The notes under the pieces were generated by a model that saw only the letters and a program-made list of their open reading frames with translations, was not told the origin of the DNA and searched no databases. Made by a program: the position numbers and the translations under genes. A stretch of 64,000 nt of DNA. It comes from UBA2093 sp044340485. Its GTDB lineage: Bacteria > Actinomycetota > Acidimicrobiia > Acidimicrobiales > Ilumatobacteraceae. Shown in pieces: positions 7,522 to 16,040 of the stretch. Location: NCBI GenBank assembly GCA_044340485.1, contig JBIITN010000005.1, positions 1 to 64,000 on the forward strand, written 5' to 3'. Positions within the stretch are counted from its first letter, which is position 1; every line of letters starts with the position of its first letter.

Positions 7522-8739
7522 ATGCCTTCTAATAACAAGCTCAAAAAGAACCACGGAAAGAAGAGTTCGGCAAAGAAGAGCCCGGCAAAGAAGAGTTCGG
7601 CCAAGAAGAGCCCGGCCAAGAAGAGCCCGGCCAAGAAGAGCCCGGCCAAGAAGAGTTCGGCAAAGAAAGCTCCTGGGAAAAAGACACCCCCCACAAAGGC
7701 TGGTGCAAAGAAAGCCGCAGATGTAAAGAAGGCTGCTGCAAAGAAAGCCGCAGAGGTAAAGAAAGCCGCTGCTGCAAAGAAGGCGGCCGCCGCAAAGGCT
7801 GCAGTTGCTAAAAAAGCCGAGGCACAACGCGCGGCTGTCGCAAAAAAGCGTGAGTTAGAACGCAAGGCCGCTGAAAAGAAACGCGAAACCGCTCAAAAAG
7901 AAGCGTTACGCAAGAAAGAGGCCGCAAAGAAAGTTGCGGAAGCTAAGGCTGCTGCAGCAAAAAAGGCTGCTGCAGCAAAAAAGGCTGCAGCGGAAAAACT
8001 TGCTGCAAAAAAGAAGGCAGAGACAGAACGAAAGGCAGCTGCAAAGCAGCGCGAGGCAGAGCGAAAGGCTGCTGCAAAGCAGCGTGAAGCTGAACGGAAA
8101 GAGGCCGCTAAAAAGAAGGCCGCGGAAAAGGCTCAGCGAGAAAAAGAACGCAAGGCACTTGCCGAGCAAAAAGCGGCTGAAAAAAAGGCTGCCGCTGAAG
8201 CTGCTGCTGCAAAGAAATTGGCAGACAAGTTGGCTGCGGAGCAAAAGGCGGCCGAAGAGGCCGCTGCCAAAAAGTCAGTTATGCCAGAGCGCATTCCCAT
8301 CAAACGCCCTGAACCGCCAAAGCCATTTGTCATCGTGAAGGGCGCTGTTGAGGATGGCATTGTCTCCACCAAAGAATTCGATCTGAAGTTCCTCTTTGCT
8401 CAACGTGAGGCATTGCTGGAAGAGCGGGCAAAACTGGTGGGCCAAGCGAGTCGTCTTGAGGATGAGGCGAATGCACTCATTGAAGATGCCGAAATGGGTG
8501 ACGTTCAATTTGATGACGAAGGCGGTGAAGGCGACACCATGGTTGTTGAACGTGAACGTGATCTCACTTTGTCGGCACAAGCTCGACAAACAGTTCTAGA
8601 GATCGATGCTGCGCTTGTACGAATGCAAGAGGGCGTATACGGCTATTCCTCGGTGTCTGGTCAGCCAATTCCCAAAGAGCGCCTGAAGGCATTGCCATGG
8701 GCAACCGAGCTCGTTGCCGAACGCGCCGGCGGTTTGTGA
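7522..8739 (+). CDS. DksA/TraR-like protein with histone-H1-like Lys/Ala-rich N-terminus
   Basis: The product is 405 residues. Residues about 1-255 are almost wholly Lys, Ala, Glu and Arg: first seven near-perfect KKSSA/KKSPA pentads, then AAKKA-type stretches that could form a long helix, like histone-H1-like bacterial proteins. The C-terminal part has a coiled region (ALLEERAKLVGQASRLEDEA) and the DksA/TraR signature GVYGYSSVSGQPIPKERLKALP. The four zinc-binding cysteines expected there are absent; the first pair reads S in place of C. I infer nucleic-acid binding by the tail and polymerase-secondary-channel or structural use of the C-terminus. The gene sits between ileS and lspA, where TraR-like genes also occur in other actinobacteria. 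Confidence 0.8.
   Translation: MPSNNKLKKNHGKKSSAKKSPAKKSSAKKSPAKKSPAKKSPAKKSSAKKAPGKKTPPTKAGAKKAADVKKAAAKKAAEVKKAAAAKKAAAAKAAVAKKAEAQRAAVAKKRELERKAAEKKRETAQKEALRKKEAAKKVAEAKAAAAKKAAAAKKAAAEKLAAKKKAETERKAAAKQREAERKAAAKQREAERKEAAKKKAAEKAQREKERKALAEQKAAEKKAAAEAAAAKKLADKLAAEQKAAEEAAAKKSVMPERIPIKRPEPPKPFVIVKGAVEDGIVSTKEFDLKFLFAQREALLEERAKLVGQASRLEDEANALIEDAEMGDVQFDDEGGEGDTMVVERERDLTLSAQARQTVLEIDAALVRMQEGVYGYSSVSGQPIPKERLKALPWATELVAERAGGL
7558..7662 (+). repeat. 15-bp coding tandem repeat, seven copies (KKSSA/KKSPA)
   Basis: Seven in-frame 15-bp units starting at 7558 read aagaagag followed by ttcggc or cccggc and a final a or c. Near-identity at the DNA level, including synonymous sites, points to recent expansion by slippage or recombination. 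Confidence 0.9.
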
Positions 8740-8749
8740 TCGCATCGCA

Positions 8750-9247
8750 GTGAACCCTAAATTCGCCCGCTATGTCGGCTTAGCGTTCGCTGTTGTTGTT
8801 CTCGACCAGTTGACAAAGACCTGGGCGGTAAACGCTCTCGATGACGGACGCATCATTCATGTCATTTGGACTCTGCAGTTCGCGTTAGGGTTCAACAGCG
8901 GTATGGCCTTTTCACAAGGTGAAGGTATTGGTCCCATCATCGGTGTCATTGCACTAATTGCGGTGGTGGTGTTGCTTGTGTCTCTACGAAAGACGGGCTC
9001 AACCATGTCGTCGTTGGGCGTTGCACTGGTGTGCGGTGGCGCTGCGGGAAACGTTATTGATCGGTTGTTTCGTGGCGATGCCTGGCTTCGTGGTGCGGTG
9101 GTTGACTTCATCGACTTTCAGTGGTGGCCGGTGTTTAACGTTGCGGATGCTGCAATCACAGTCGGCGCCGTGTTGTTGCTGATCGCAACATTTTTGGCAG
9201 AATTTCGCGATTCGCGTTCTGATGAGAATCTCGCATCTGAATCATGA
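8750..9247 (+). CDS. lspA: Lipoprotein signal peptidase (LspA)
   Basis: LspA is a membrane aspartyl protease that cleaves signal peptides of diacylglyceryl-modified prolipoproteins. From GTG 8750 it is 165 residues with four hydrophobic segments. The catalytic aspartates lie in GNVIDR (D104) and FNVADAA (D133), with GFNSGMAFS in between as expected. An upstream in-frame ATG at 8714 would overlap the previous gene by 26 bases and add 12 unlikely residues; 8750 gives a normal LspA N-terminus (NPKFARYVG, then the first membrane helix). Neither has a strong Shine-Dalgarno. It is followed by rluD, as in most bacteria. Confidence 0.92.
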   Translation: MNPKFARYVGLAFAVVVLDQLTKTWAVNALDDGRIIHVIWTLQFALGFNSGMAFSQGEGIGPIIGVIALIAVVVLLVSLRKTGSTMSSLGVALVCGGAAGNVIDRLFRGDAWLRGAVVDFIDFQWWPVFNVADAAITVGAVLLLIATFLAEFRDSRSDENLASES

Positions 9248-9256
9248 TGGTGCTCC

Positions 9257-10210
9257 ATGATTAATGAAGAAATACCACGCGCTCTAGATGGTGAGCGCAT
9301 TGACAGAATTGTGTCACTGCTTGCAGATATTTCTCGTTCTGTCGCTCATGATCTCGTTGCAAGTGGCGGTGTAGTCATTGATGGAGTGATCGCACTGTCA
9401 GGCAAATTGCGTTTACATGAGGGCCAAAGTATTTCGATAGACGTATCCAAGATTCCGCCCCCACAGTTACCTCAAGCCGACGCATCGATAGTGGTTGACG
9501 TCGTGTATAGCGACAACACAGTGATTGTGATCAACAAACACCCGGGGCTTGTAGTTCATCCAGGAGCAGGAAATCCCACAGGGACGTTGGTTAACGGGCT
9601 GCTTGCACTGTTTCCCGAGATAGCGCCAGTGGGTGAATCGATGAGGCCCGGAATAGTCCATCGACTTGATTCGGGAACGTCTGGGCTGATGGTGGTTGCG
9701 CGAACACAGCAGGCGTACGAACATTTGGTGTCTGACATGAGCGATCATGACGTCACACGAGAGTATTTGGCGCTCGCATGGGGGCATTTCGATGCTGAGT
9801 CTGGCGTCATTGATGCCGATATTGGCCGTGACCCACGTGATCCTCTGAAAATGGCAGTTGTACATAACGGCAAGTGGGCACGAACACATTTTGTGGTGGA
9901 AGAGACATTTGATGAACCGGCAGCGGTGTCGCTGGTGCGCTGTTCGTTAGAAACCGGACGCACGCATCAGATTCGTGTGCATCTTGCTGCGGTGTCTCAT
10001 CCAGTGGTGGGAGACAGTACATATGGTGGCTCGAAGTCGTCACTTGTTGCACCACGACCGATGTTGCACGCCCGACACCTTGCTTTCCGTCATCCAGCAA
10101 CCGGTGAACAGATGTCGTTTGATGCTCCCGTCGCACAAGACATGGTCGACGTCATTAGCAAGTGTTCCCATCGCGTAACTGACGACGTGTATCGGGAAAA
10201 TGAAAACTAG
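9257..10210 (+). CDS. rluD: 23S rRNA pseudouridine synthase, RluD type
   Basis: This RluA-family enzyme isomerises uridines of 23S rRNA helix 69 or similar sites. The 317-residue product has an N-terminal S4 domain (about 10-60), then the synthase core with GIVHRLDSGTSGLMVVA. Catalytic aspartate is D138 in HRLD. RTHQIRVHLAAVSHPVVGDSTYG is the conserved C-terminal signature. The gene lies nine bases after lspA, the usual lspA-rluD pair. The exact target position cannot be read from sequence. Confidence 0.93.
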   Translation: MINEEIPRALDGERIDRIVSLLADISRSVAHDLVASGGVVIDGVIALSGKLRLHEGQSISIDVSKIPPPQLPQADASIVVDVVYSDNTVIVINKHPGLVVHPGAGNPTGTLVNGLLALFPEIAPVGESMRPGIVHRLDSGTSGLMVVARTQQAYEHLVSDMSDHDVTREYLALAWGHFDAESGVIDADIGRDPRDPLKMAVVHNGKWARTHFVVEETFDEPAAVSLVRCSLETGRTHQIRVHLAAVSHPVVGDSTYGGSKSSLVAPRPMLHARHLAFRHPATGEQMSFDAPVAQDMVDVISKCSHRVTDDVYRENEN

Positions 10211-10228
10211 AAAACGAGATCTGAGGAA

Positions 10229-10687
10229 TTAATGGTGGTGGTGCAGATCTGGTGAAGGCCACGGACCTGTTCCACCAGCGGCGGCTGCAATCGCTTCCAG
10301 CGTGTACGCACCAAGATGTTCGCGCATGTGTTGTCCGGCGAGTTCCCAGATTGCAAGCAACACACACTGTCCTTCGTGATCACACGAGCCATCTTGATGA
10401 GGCTGACCAAAATCGCCCAATGTGATCGGGCCATCGACCGCCGAGATGATGTCTGATAATCGGATCTCAGATGCGGGTTTTGCGAGAACGTAACCGCCTC
10501 CGACACCGCGTTTTGATTTCACCAGTCCTGCGCCTTTCAAGGCAAGGAGGATTTGTTCCAAATATGGTTGGGGAAGTCCGGTGCGTTCTGCAATGTCACG
10601 AACAGAGGTGGGGCCAGTGGTGTCTGAATGAATCGCAAGGGAAAGCAGAGCCCTGCATGCATAATCACCACGGGTCGACACGCGCAC
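10229..10687 (-). CDS. Rrf2 family transcriptional regulator, possible Fe-S sensor
   Basis: The 152-residue product has the Rrf2 winged helix: MRVSTRGDYACRALLSLA, recognition region SVRDIAERTGLPQPYLEQIL, and wing KSKRGVGGGYVLAKP. Three cysteines are present: C11, and C102 and C108 in a CX5C arrangement. IscR and NsrR have CX5CX5C; here the third position is W114. It ends with four histidines. An iron-sulfur or redox-sensing role is likely for the family but not proven here. It is read from GTG divergently from the phosphodiesterase gene, with 23 bases between starts, so it may regulate itself and that neighbour. Confidence 0.88.
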   Translation of the reverse strand: MRVSTRGDYACRALLSLAIHSDTTGPTSVRDIAERTGLPQPYLEQILLALKGAGLVKSKRGVGGGYVLAKPASEIRLSDIISAVDGPITLGDFGQPHQDGSCDHEGQCVLLAIWELAGQHMREHLGAYTLEAIAAAAGGTGPWPSPDLHHHH

Positions 10688-10690
10688 GCC

Positions 10691-10701
10691 CCTATCGTAG
10701 G
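10691..10701. promoter_or_regulatory. Overlapping divergent -10 boxes and short palindrome
   Basis: CCTATCGTAGG has 4-bp arms around TCG. On the minus strand it contains TACGAT six bases before the Rrf2-gene GTG (10687), a leaderless-type box. On the plus strand TATCGT (10693-10698) could serve the phosphodiesterase gene. It is also a candidate autoregulatory operator. Confidence 0.5.
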
Positions 10702-10710
10702 TGCTAGCCC

Positions 10711-11823
10711 ATGAGTAACCGTGACCACCTTCCCATGATTCCGGATTACAACGGGGCCTGTCTTAGTGCGTTAATCCCCGCATTGCTTGGCCCGCGGGGC
10801 ACCAGAGATCTTCCCGAATGGTTCCCACATCAGGCTCGTGACGCGCGTGGCGTTGTGGTGTTGCTCCTTGATGGACTCGGATACTTGCAATGGCAACAGC
10901 ATCAACAGTTTGCTCCTGCTCTTCATTCATGTGATGTCGCGTCTCTCACTACCATCGCGCCATCAACAACAGCCGCAGCGTTGACATCTTTGACCACAGG
11001 TTTGTCTCCCGGCGAACACGGGATCATTGGCTATCGGATGGACATGGGCACCACCGTGATGAACACCTTGCGGTGGGGTGATGAAAAAGGCGACTTGCGG
11101 TTGCGATTTCCGCCGCAACAAGTGCAAGCGTGTCCTCCTTTTTTGGGTGCAAGCGTTCCTGTGATTAGCAAAGCTGAACTAGAAGGAAGTGGTTTCACGC
11201 AGGCACACTTAGCGGGAGTCCGTCCAATGGGTTGGCGTGCAGCCAGCAGTATTGCAGTAACTGTGAAAGAGTGTCTGGATAACGGTGACTCATTTGTGTA
11301 CGCCTATTACGACGGCATTGACAAGATTGCGCACGAACGTGGATTTGGTCCGTATTACGAAGCAGAAATCCGTGCAGCAGACGCGATCGTGTCAGAGATC
11401 ATGTCGATCCTTCCATCCGATGTCGTGTTGCTGGTTACAGCAGATCACGGGCAGGTGATGGTTGGTGATAACACTTTGCCAATTCACAAGAGTGTGGCTG
11501 AACATGTGCACCATCAATCTGGCGAAGGCCGTTTCCGATGGCTGCATGCACGACGCGGACGAGAAGATGCATTGCTTCATGCAGCGCGCGTACACGAAGA
11601 TGTTGCATGGGTGGTGTCGAAAGATCAGATTATTGAGGAAAAATGGTTCGGATCTCGAGTATCTAGCGACGCACTACGTCGCATGGGTGATGTGGCGCTG
11701 GCACCATTCATGCCGGTGAGCTTTGATGATCCTGCTGATACTGGAGCTTTTCCGCTGATGTGTCGCCACGGTTCTCTTACTGAAGATGAAATGCGTATTC
11801 CGTTATTTGCGTTTCGTAAGTAA
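10711..11823 (+). CDS. Alkaline phosphatase superfamily phosphodiesterase/nucleotide pyrophosphatase
   Basis: The 370-residue product belongs to the type I phosphodiesterase/nucleotide pyrophosphatase group of the alkaline phosphatase superfamily. The metal site and nucleophile are visible as VVLLLDGLG (first Asp), SLTTIAPSTTAAALTSL (nucleophile Thr), YAYYDGIDKIAHERG and LLVTADHGQV (Asp-His). No signal peptide is seen, so it is probably cytoplasmic. The substrate cannot be told. It starts 23 bases from the divergent Rrf2 gene, and its stop is followed directly by the proteasome-activator frame. Confidence 0.85.
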   Translation: MSNRDHLPMIPDYNGACLSALIPALLGPRGTRDLPEWFPHQARDARGVVVLLLDGLGYLQWQQHQQFAPALHSCDVASLTTIAPSTTAAALTSLTTGLSPGEHGIIGYRMDMGTTVMNTLRWGDEKGDLRLRFPPQQVQACPPFLGASVPVISKAELEGSGFTQAHLAGVRPMGWRAASSIAVTVKECLDNGDSFVYAYYDGIDKIAHERGFGPYYEAEIRAADAIVSEIMSILPSDVVLLVTADHGQVMVGDNTLPIHKSVAEHVHHQSGEGRFRWLHARRGREDALLHAARVHEDVAWVVSKDQIIEEKWFGSRVSSDALRRMGDVALAPFMPVSFDDPADTGAFPLMCRHGSLTEDEMRIPLFAFRK

Positions 11824-11862
11824 TTGTTCGCATGCCGCTATTTAACTGGCAGACTGGACGAT

Positions 11863-12387
11863 GTGAGTGATGAATCCCCTCCTGACATTGACCGCAATGA
11901 GGAGTCATTGACGACTCCCGAGGTGATTGACGGTCGTCCATTTCCAGGACCACTGGCGGGGGAAACTGATGCTGTTGATCAAATGACTGAAAATGTCATT
12001 GAACCAGCAAAGGTGATGCGCATCGGTTCGATGGTGAAGCAGTTGTTGGAAGAAGTTCGTGGGACTCCTCTTGATGAACGCAGTCGTGAACGGCTGGCAG
12101 AAATTTACGAGCGTTCAATTGTTGAAATTGCGTCGGCGCTATCACCAGATCTTGCAGAAGAACTGCGCGAATTGACATTGCCATTTCGAGAGGGCGAGAT
12201 ACCTTCTGAGAGCGAATTGCGAGTCGCAAAGGCACAACTTGTGGGATGGCTCGAAGGCCTGTTTCATGGCATTCAAGCCACGTTGTTTGCGCAGCAATTT
12301 GCAGCACGTCAGCAACTCGAGCAAATGCGCCAAATTCCACCACAAAACATGGGCGGACCAGAGCGTGTTGGCGGCACATACATCTGA
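11863..12387 (+). CDS. bpa: Bacterial proteasome activator (Bpa/PafE-like)
   Basis: Bpa forms a dodecameric ring that opens the 20S proteasome gate without ATP. From GTG 11863 the product is 174 residues. It has a variable acidic N-terminus, then the helical core with RIGSMVKQLLEEVRGTPLD, RLAEIYERSIVEIASALSP and ELRVAKAQLVGWLEGLFHGIQ, and ends GGTYI. The terminal hydrophobic-Tyr-X ending matches the GQYL-type proteasome-docking tail of mycobacterial Bpa. An upstream TTG (11824) would give 187 residues. The gene implies that this genome has a 20S proteasome, not seen in this window. Confidence 0.88.
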   Translation: MSDESPPDIDRNEESLTTPEVIDGRPFPGPLAGETDAVDQMTENVIEPAKVMRIGSMVKQLLEEVRGTPLDERSRERLAEIYERSIVEIASALSPDLAEELRELTLPFREGEIPSESELRVAKAQLVGWLEGLFHGIQATLFAQQFAARQQLEQMRQIPPQNMGGPERVGGTYI

Positions 12388-12388
12388 C

Positions 12389-12406
12389 TTATCCACAATG
12401 TCCACA
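12389..12406 (+). promoter_or_regulatory. Two adjacent DnaA-box-like 9-mers upstream of dnaE
   Basis: TTATCCACA (12389-12397) matches the DnaA box consensus TTATNCACA exactly, and ATGTCCACA (12398-12406) differs by one base from TTGTCCACA, the common actinobacterial form. They are head-to-tail with no gap, just after the bpa stop. TTGTTCACG at 12461 is a weaker third candidate. Confidence 0.55.
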
Positions 12407-12434
12407 GTTCCGCTGACGTGACGCAAGTGACTGC

Positions 12435-12466
12435 TATTTTCAGAGTTTCACGGGAACAATTTGTTC
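12435..12466 (+). promoter_or_regulatory. Candidate dnaE promoter region and palindrome
   Basis: TATTTT (12435-12440) fits a TANNNT -10 box. Just downstream GAACAA-T-TTGTTC (12454-12466) is a perfect 6-bp-arm palindrome. Its five-base spacing between GAAC and GTTC does not match the LexA box used by ruvC in this window, so another repressor or an RNA hairpin is possible. Confidence 0.4.
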
Positions 12467-12515
12467 ACGAGTATGAAGAGTCTTGTTAGACACTGGAAGA
12501 AGGAGAGCGGTCGAA

Positions 12516-15500
12516 GTGGCGGAGAAATTTACACATCTCCATGTCCACACCGAATACTCCATGCTCGATGGGGCCGCTCGCCTCGGACAACTTGTCGCAA
12601 AGGCTGTTGAAGACGGCCAGCCGGCACTTGGCATCACCGATCACGGCAACATGTATGGCGTCATCGAGTTTTATAAAGAGTGCACCAGTCAAGGCATCAA
12701 ACCGGTACTCGGTATTGAGGCCTACATGGCCCACGACCACCGCACCGAACGTATTGCGCGTCGTGGTCGTATGGATGACAACGGTGGATCAGACGATGGT
12801 GGTCGCAAGCAGTATTACCACCTCACATTGCTGGCCGAATCAAATGAGGGATATCGCAACCTCATTCAGTTATCCAGCCTTGCCTTTCTCGAGGGATACC
12901 ACTACAAACCCCGCATCGACTGGGAATTGCTCGAAAAATACAGTGGCGGGTTAATTGCGACAACCGGTTGTCTGGGTGGACATGTTCTGCAGTCGCTTTT
13001 GAATGGCGACGAAAAAGGTGCAATCGCGAAAGCCTCACGCCTCCAAGATATTTTCGGCAAAGACAATCTGTTCGTTGAACTGCAAGATCACGGACTTGCT
13101 GATCAACACCGCACTAATCCGCAGCTCGTAGAACTAGCTCGCAAGATCAATGCACCACTACTTGCTACCAATGACTCGCACTATGTCAATCAAGCCGATC
13201 ACGAAGCACATGATGCGCTGTTGTGTGTACAAACCGGTGCCTTAATGTCTGATGCCGATCGTTTTCGATTTGAAGGAAATGAGCACTATTTAAAGACATC
13301 GCAAGAAATGCGCTATCTCTGGCGTGAATTGCCCGACGCGTGTGACAATACGCTGTGGATTGCCGAGCGCGCAGATGTCAACATCACTTTTGGCGAACAG
13401 CATCTTCCGTCATTTCCAATTCCTGAAGGTTTCGACGATGACGCTGCCTATCTTGCACACCTCACGTGGGACGGTGCCAAAAAACGTTGGGGCGACACCT
13501 TGCCTGACACTGTGGTCGAGCGTCTTGCCTTCGAACTGCGTGTCATTACCGACATGGGGTTCGCATCGTATTTTCTCATTGTGTGGGATCTCATTGACTA
13601 TGCCCGTCGCAGTGGTATTCGTGTTGGCCCTGGTCGTGGTTCGGCAGCGGGATGTGCGGTTGCGTACTGCTTGAAAATCACCGACCTTGATCCGCTCAAA
13701 TATGACTTGCTCTTTGAACGATTCCTCAATCCATCTCGCATCTCTATGCCCGACATCGATATGGACTTCGACTCGCGTTATCGCGATGAAATGATTCGTT
13801 ATGCAGCGGAAAAATACGGTCGTGATCACGTCGCCCAAATCATCACCTTTGCCACGATTAAGGCTCGTAATGCGGTACGCGACGCCGCACGCGTATTGGG
13901 CTACGACTACGGGGTTGGCGATCGCATCGCAAAGGCGATGCCGCCGCTGAGCCAAGGTCGTGATACGCCACTTGAGTTCTGTTTTGTGGAGAGTGAAAAA
14001 CACAAAGAGGGTTTCCGGGCTGCCAGCGAATTGCGCGACCTCTACAACAGCGACGACAATGTTCGTCGAGTTGTCGACGTTGCTCGTGGGTTAGAAGGAC
14101 TCAAGCGCAGCGATGGTATTCACGCTGCAGCCGTGGTGATCACCCGCGAGCCGCTCACATTTCACCTGCCCATTCAGCGCAAACCAAGTGATGCCCAAAA
14201 TGGGGAAGATGCACCAGTAGTCACTCAATACGAAATGCATGCGGTCGAAGATCTCGGCCTATTGAAGATGGACTTTCTTGGTCTTCGAAACTTGGATGTC
14301 ATCACCGACACAGTGCAGATGATCCGCACCACCCGTGATCCCAACTTCGACATCGACACGGTGCCTCTTGACGATTCAGAGACCTTTGAGCTACTTAGTC
14401 GTGGCGACACAGTGGGAGTGTTCCAGTTGGAGTCACCACCTATGCGAGCCTTGCTGCGTTCCATGAAGCCGACCACATTCGACGATGTCTCGGCAGTGAT
14501 CGCGCTGTACCGCCCAGGTCCAATGGGTGCAAACATGCACAATCAATACGCTGATTTCAAAAATAATCGTAAGGACGTCTCGTATTTTCACGAGGACGCA
14601 AAAGATCTCCTCACCGACACGTACGGCCTCATGGTGTACCAGGAAAGCATGATGCGTGTCGCGCAAAAATTTGCTGGATATGATTTGGCTCAGGCAGACA
14701 ACTTGCGTAAAGCCTGTGGTAAGAAAATTCGCGAAGCCATGGCAAAAGAGCGTGAGCAATTTGTTAATGGTTGTGTCGATAATGGCTATGGACTCGAACT
14801 GGGTCAGTACTTGTTCGACATCATTGAGGGGTTTGCCGACTACGCGTTTAATAAGTCCCATGCGTATGGCTACGGGTTGATTGCGTATCAAACCGCATAT
14901 CTCAAAGCTCATTACCCAGTTGAGTACATTGCTTGTCTACTCACGTCCGTAAGAGGTAGCTACGACAAAGCGGCCGTTCACTTGGCCGATGCACGCGCCA
15001 GCAACATTCAGGTCACCACCCCCGACATCAATCGTTCAATGCGTGATTTTGCAGCGAGTGTCGATAACGGTGATCGCACCATCGTGTTTGGTCTGTCCGC
15101 TGTCCGCAACGTGGGCGAGGGGATTGTTGAGCAGTTGATCACAGAACGTGAAGAGAACGGTCCGTTTTCCTCTTTCCACGATTTCGCCAGTCGCGTTCCT
15201 GAGCCTGTGTTGAATAAACGTGCCGTTGAATCGATGATTAAAGCTGGAACATTTGATTCACTTGACCATCCTCGTCGAGGTTTGTTGATGGTGTTTGAAA
15301 GAATCATTGATACCTCGGTGGTGCAACGACGTGAGCGAGACAAAGGCATTATGTCGCTGTTCGGCGCTGGTGACGACGGCGAAGTGTTGTGGGATGACCG
15401 CATCGAAATCCCTGATCTTCAATTCGAGAAAATGGAACAACTGCGTTTCGAAAAAGAAATGCTAGGTCTGTACATCTCTGATCATCCACTCATGGGAGCA

Positions 15501-16040
15501 CAAGGAGCGTTACGTCGTTTCGTAGATTGCAGCATTGTCGAACTTGAATCACGCGGTGAAGGAATGGTCACCATTGGAGGTGTCATCACAAACCTGTCCC
15601 GACGGTTCACCAAAAAAGGCGATCAGATGGCCACCTTTGTGTTGGAAGATCTCGAATCATCTATAGAGGTCACCGTGTTTGCGCGAGCATTAGCTGATGT
15701 TGGTCCGATGTTGACCGACGACGCGATTGTTGCGGTAACGGGCCGATTGAACCGACGTGATGAAAGTCGCTCCAGTTTTACTCTGCAAAAATTGGCAGTT
15801 CTCGACAACATCCACGAGCGAGCACCAGAGATCTTGGTACAACTGGCATCGGGATTTAGTGGACAAGATTTGGCGGTGTTGAAAGGGATCATTGCTGATT
15901 ATCCGGGTGCTTCGCCAGTCAAGATCATGCTGACAAGCGGGAAAATTTTTGACACCGGTGCTGAATTCAGTGTGGATCTGACGAAGGCAATAGGGCCCTT
16001 ACGGCTTCATTTTGGGGTCCATGCTGTCAAGGCTTTGTAG
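12516..16040 (+). CDS. dnaE: DNA polymerase III alpha subunit (DnaE1)
   Basis: This is the replicative polymerase. From GTG 12516 the product is 1174 residues. It opens with the PHP domain (FTHLHVHTEYSMLDGAARL), continues through the palm with GRGSAAG and the catalytic aspartates of PDIDMDFD (D413 and D415), the fingers motif YRPGPMGANMH, GYDLAQADNLRKACGKK, FNKSHAYGYGLIAYQTAYLK, a helix-hairpin-helix region, and a C-terminal OB fold (VTIGGVITNLSRRFTKKGD). The PHP metal-binding HxH is intact, so proofreading by PHP as in mycobacterial DnaE1 is plausible. AGGAG at 12501 fixes the GTG; the in-frame TTG 12483 is rejected. DnaA-box-like sites lie upstream. Confidence 0.96.
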   Translation: MAEKFTHLHVHTEYSMLDGAARLGQLVAKAVEDGQPALGITDHGNMYGVIEFYKECTSQGIKPVLGIEAYMAHDHRTERIARRGRMDDNGGSDDGGRKQYYHLTLLAESNEGYRNLIQLSSLAFLEGYHYKPRIDWELLEKYSGGLIATTGCLGGHVLQSLLNGDEKGAIAKASRLQDIFGKDNLFVELQDHGLADQHRTNPQLVELARKINAPLLATNDSHYVNQADHEAHDALLCVQTGALMSDADRFRFEGNEHYLKTSQEMRYLWRELPDACDNTLWIAERADVNITFGEQHLPSFPIPEGFDDDAAYLAHLTWDGAKKRWGDTLPDTVVERLAFELRVITDMGFASYFLIVWDLIDYARRSGIRVGPGRGSAAGCAVAYCLKITDLDPLKYDLLFERFLNPSRISMPDIDMDFDSRYRDEMIRYAAEKYGRDHVAQIITFATIKARNAVRDAARVLGYDYGVGDRIAKAMPPLSQGRDTPLEFCFVESEKHKEGFRAASELRDLYNSDDNVRRVVDVARGLEGLKRSDGIHAAAVVITREPLTFHLPIQRKPSDAQNGEDAPVVTQYEMHAVEDLGLLKMDFLGLRNLDVITDTVQMIRTTRDPNFDIDTVPLDDSETFELLSRGDTVGVFQLESPPMRALLRSMKPTTFDDVSAVIALYRPGPMGANMHNQYADFKNNRKDVSYFHEDAKDLLTDTYGLMVYQESMMRVAQKFAGYDLAQADNLRKACGKKIREAMAKEREQFVNGCVDNGYGLELGQYLFDIIEGFADYAFNKSHAYGYGLIAYQTAYLKAHYPVEYIACLLTSVRGSYDKAAVHLADARASNIQVTTPDINRSMRDFAASVDNGDRTIVFGLSAVRNVGEGIVEQLITEREENGPFSSFHDFASRVPEPVLNKRAVESMIKAGTFDSLDHPRRGLLMVFERIIDTSVVQRRERDKGIMSLFGAGDDGEVLWDDRIEIPDLQFEKMEQLRFEKEMLGLYISDHPLMGAQGALRRFVDCSIVELESRGEGMVTIGGVITNLSRRFTKKGDQMATFVLEDLESSIEVTVFARALADVGPMLTDDAIVAVTGRLNRRDESRSSFTLQKLAVLDNIHERAPEILVQLASGFSGQDLAVLKGIIADYPGASPVKIMLTSGKIFDTGAEFSVDLTKAIGPLRLHFGVHAVKAL

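Noticed and set aside
7452..8372. Phe/Leu/Ser-rich open frames on the minus strand opposite the DksA-like gene
   Set aside because: They are antisense shadows of the repetitive Lys/Ala codons and have no independent start signals or domains.
12454..12466. GAACAATTTGTTC as an SOS box for dnaE
   Set aside because: GAAC and GTTC are five bases apart instead of four, and the flanking T and A of the ruvC-type box are missing.
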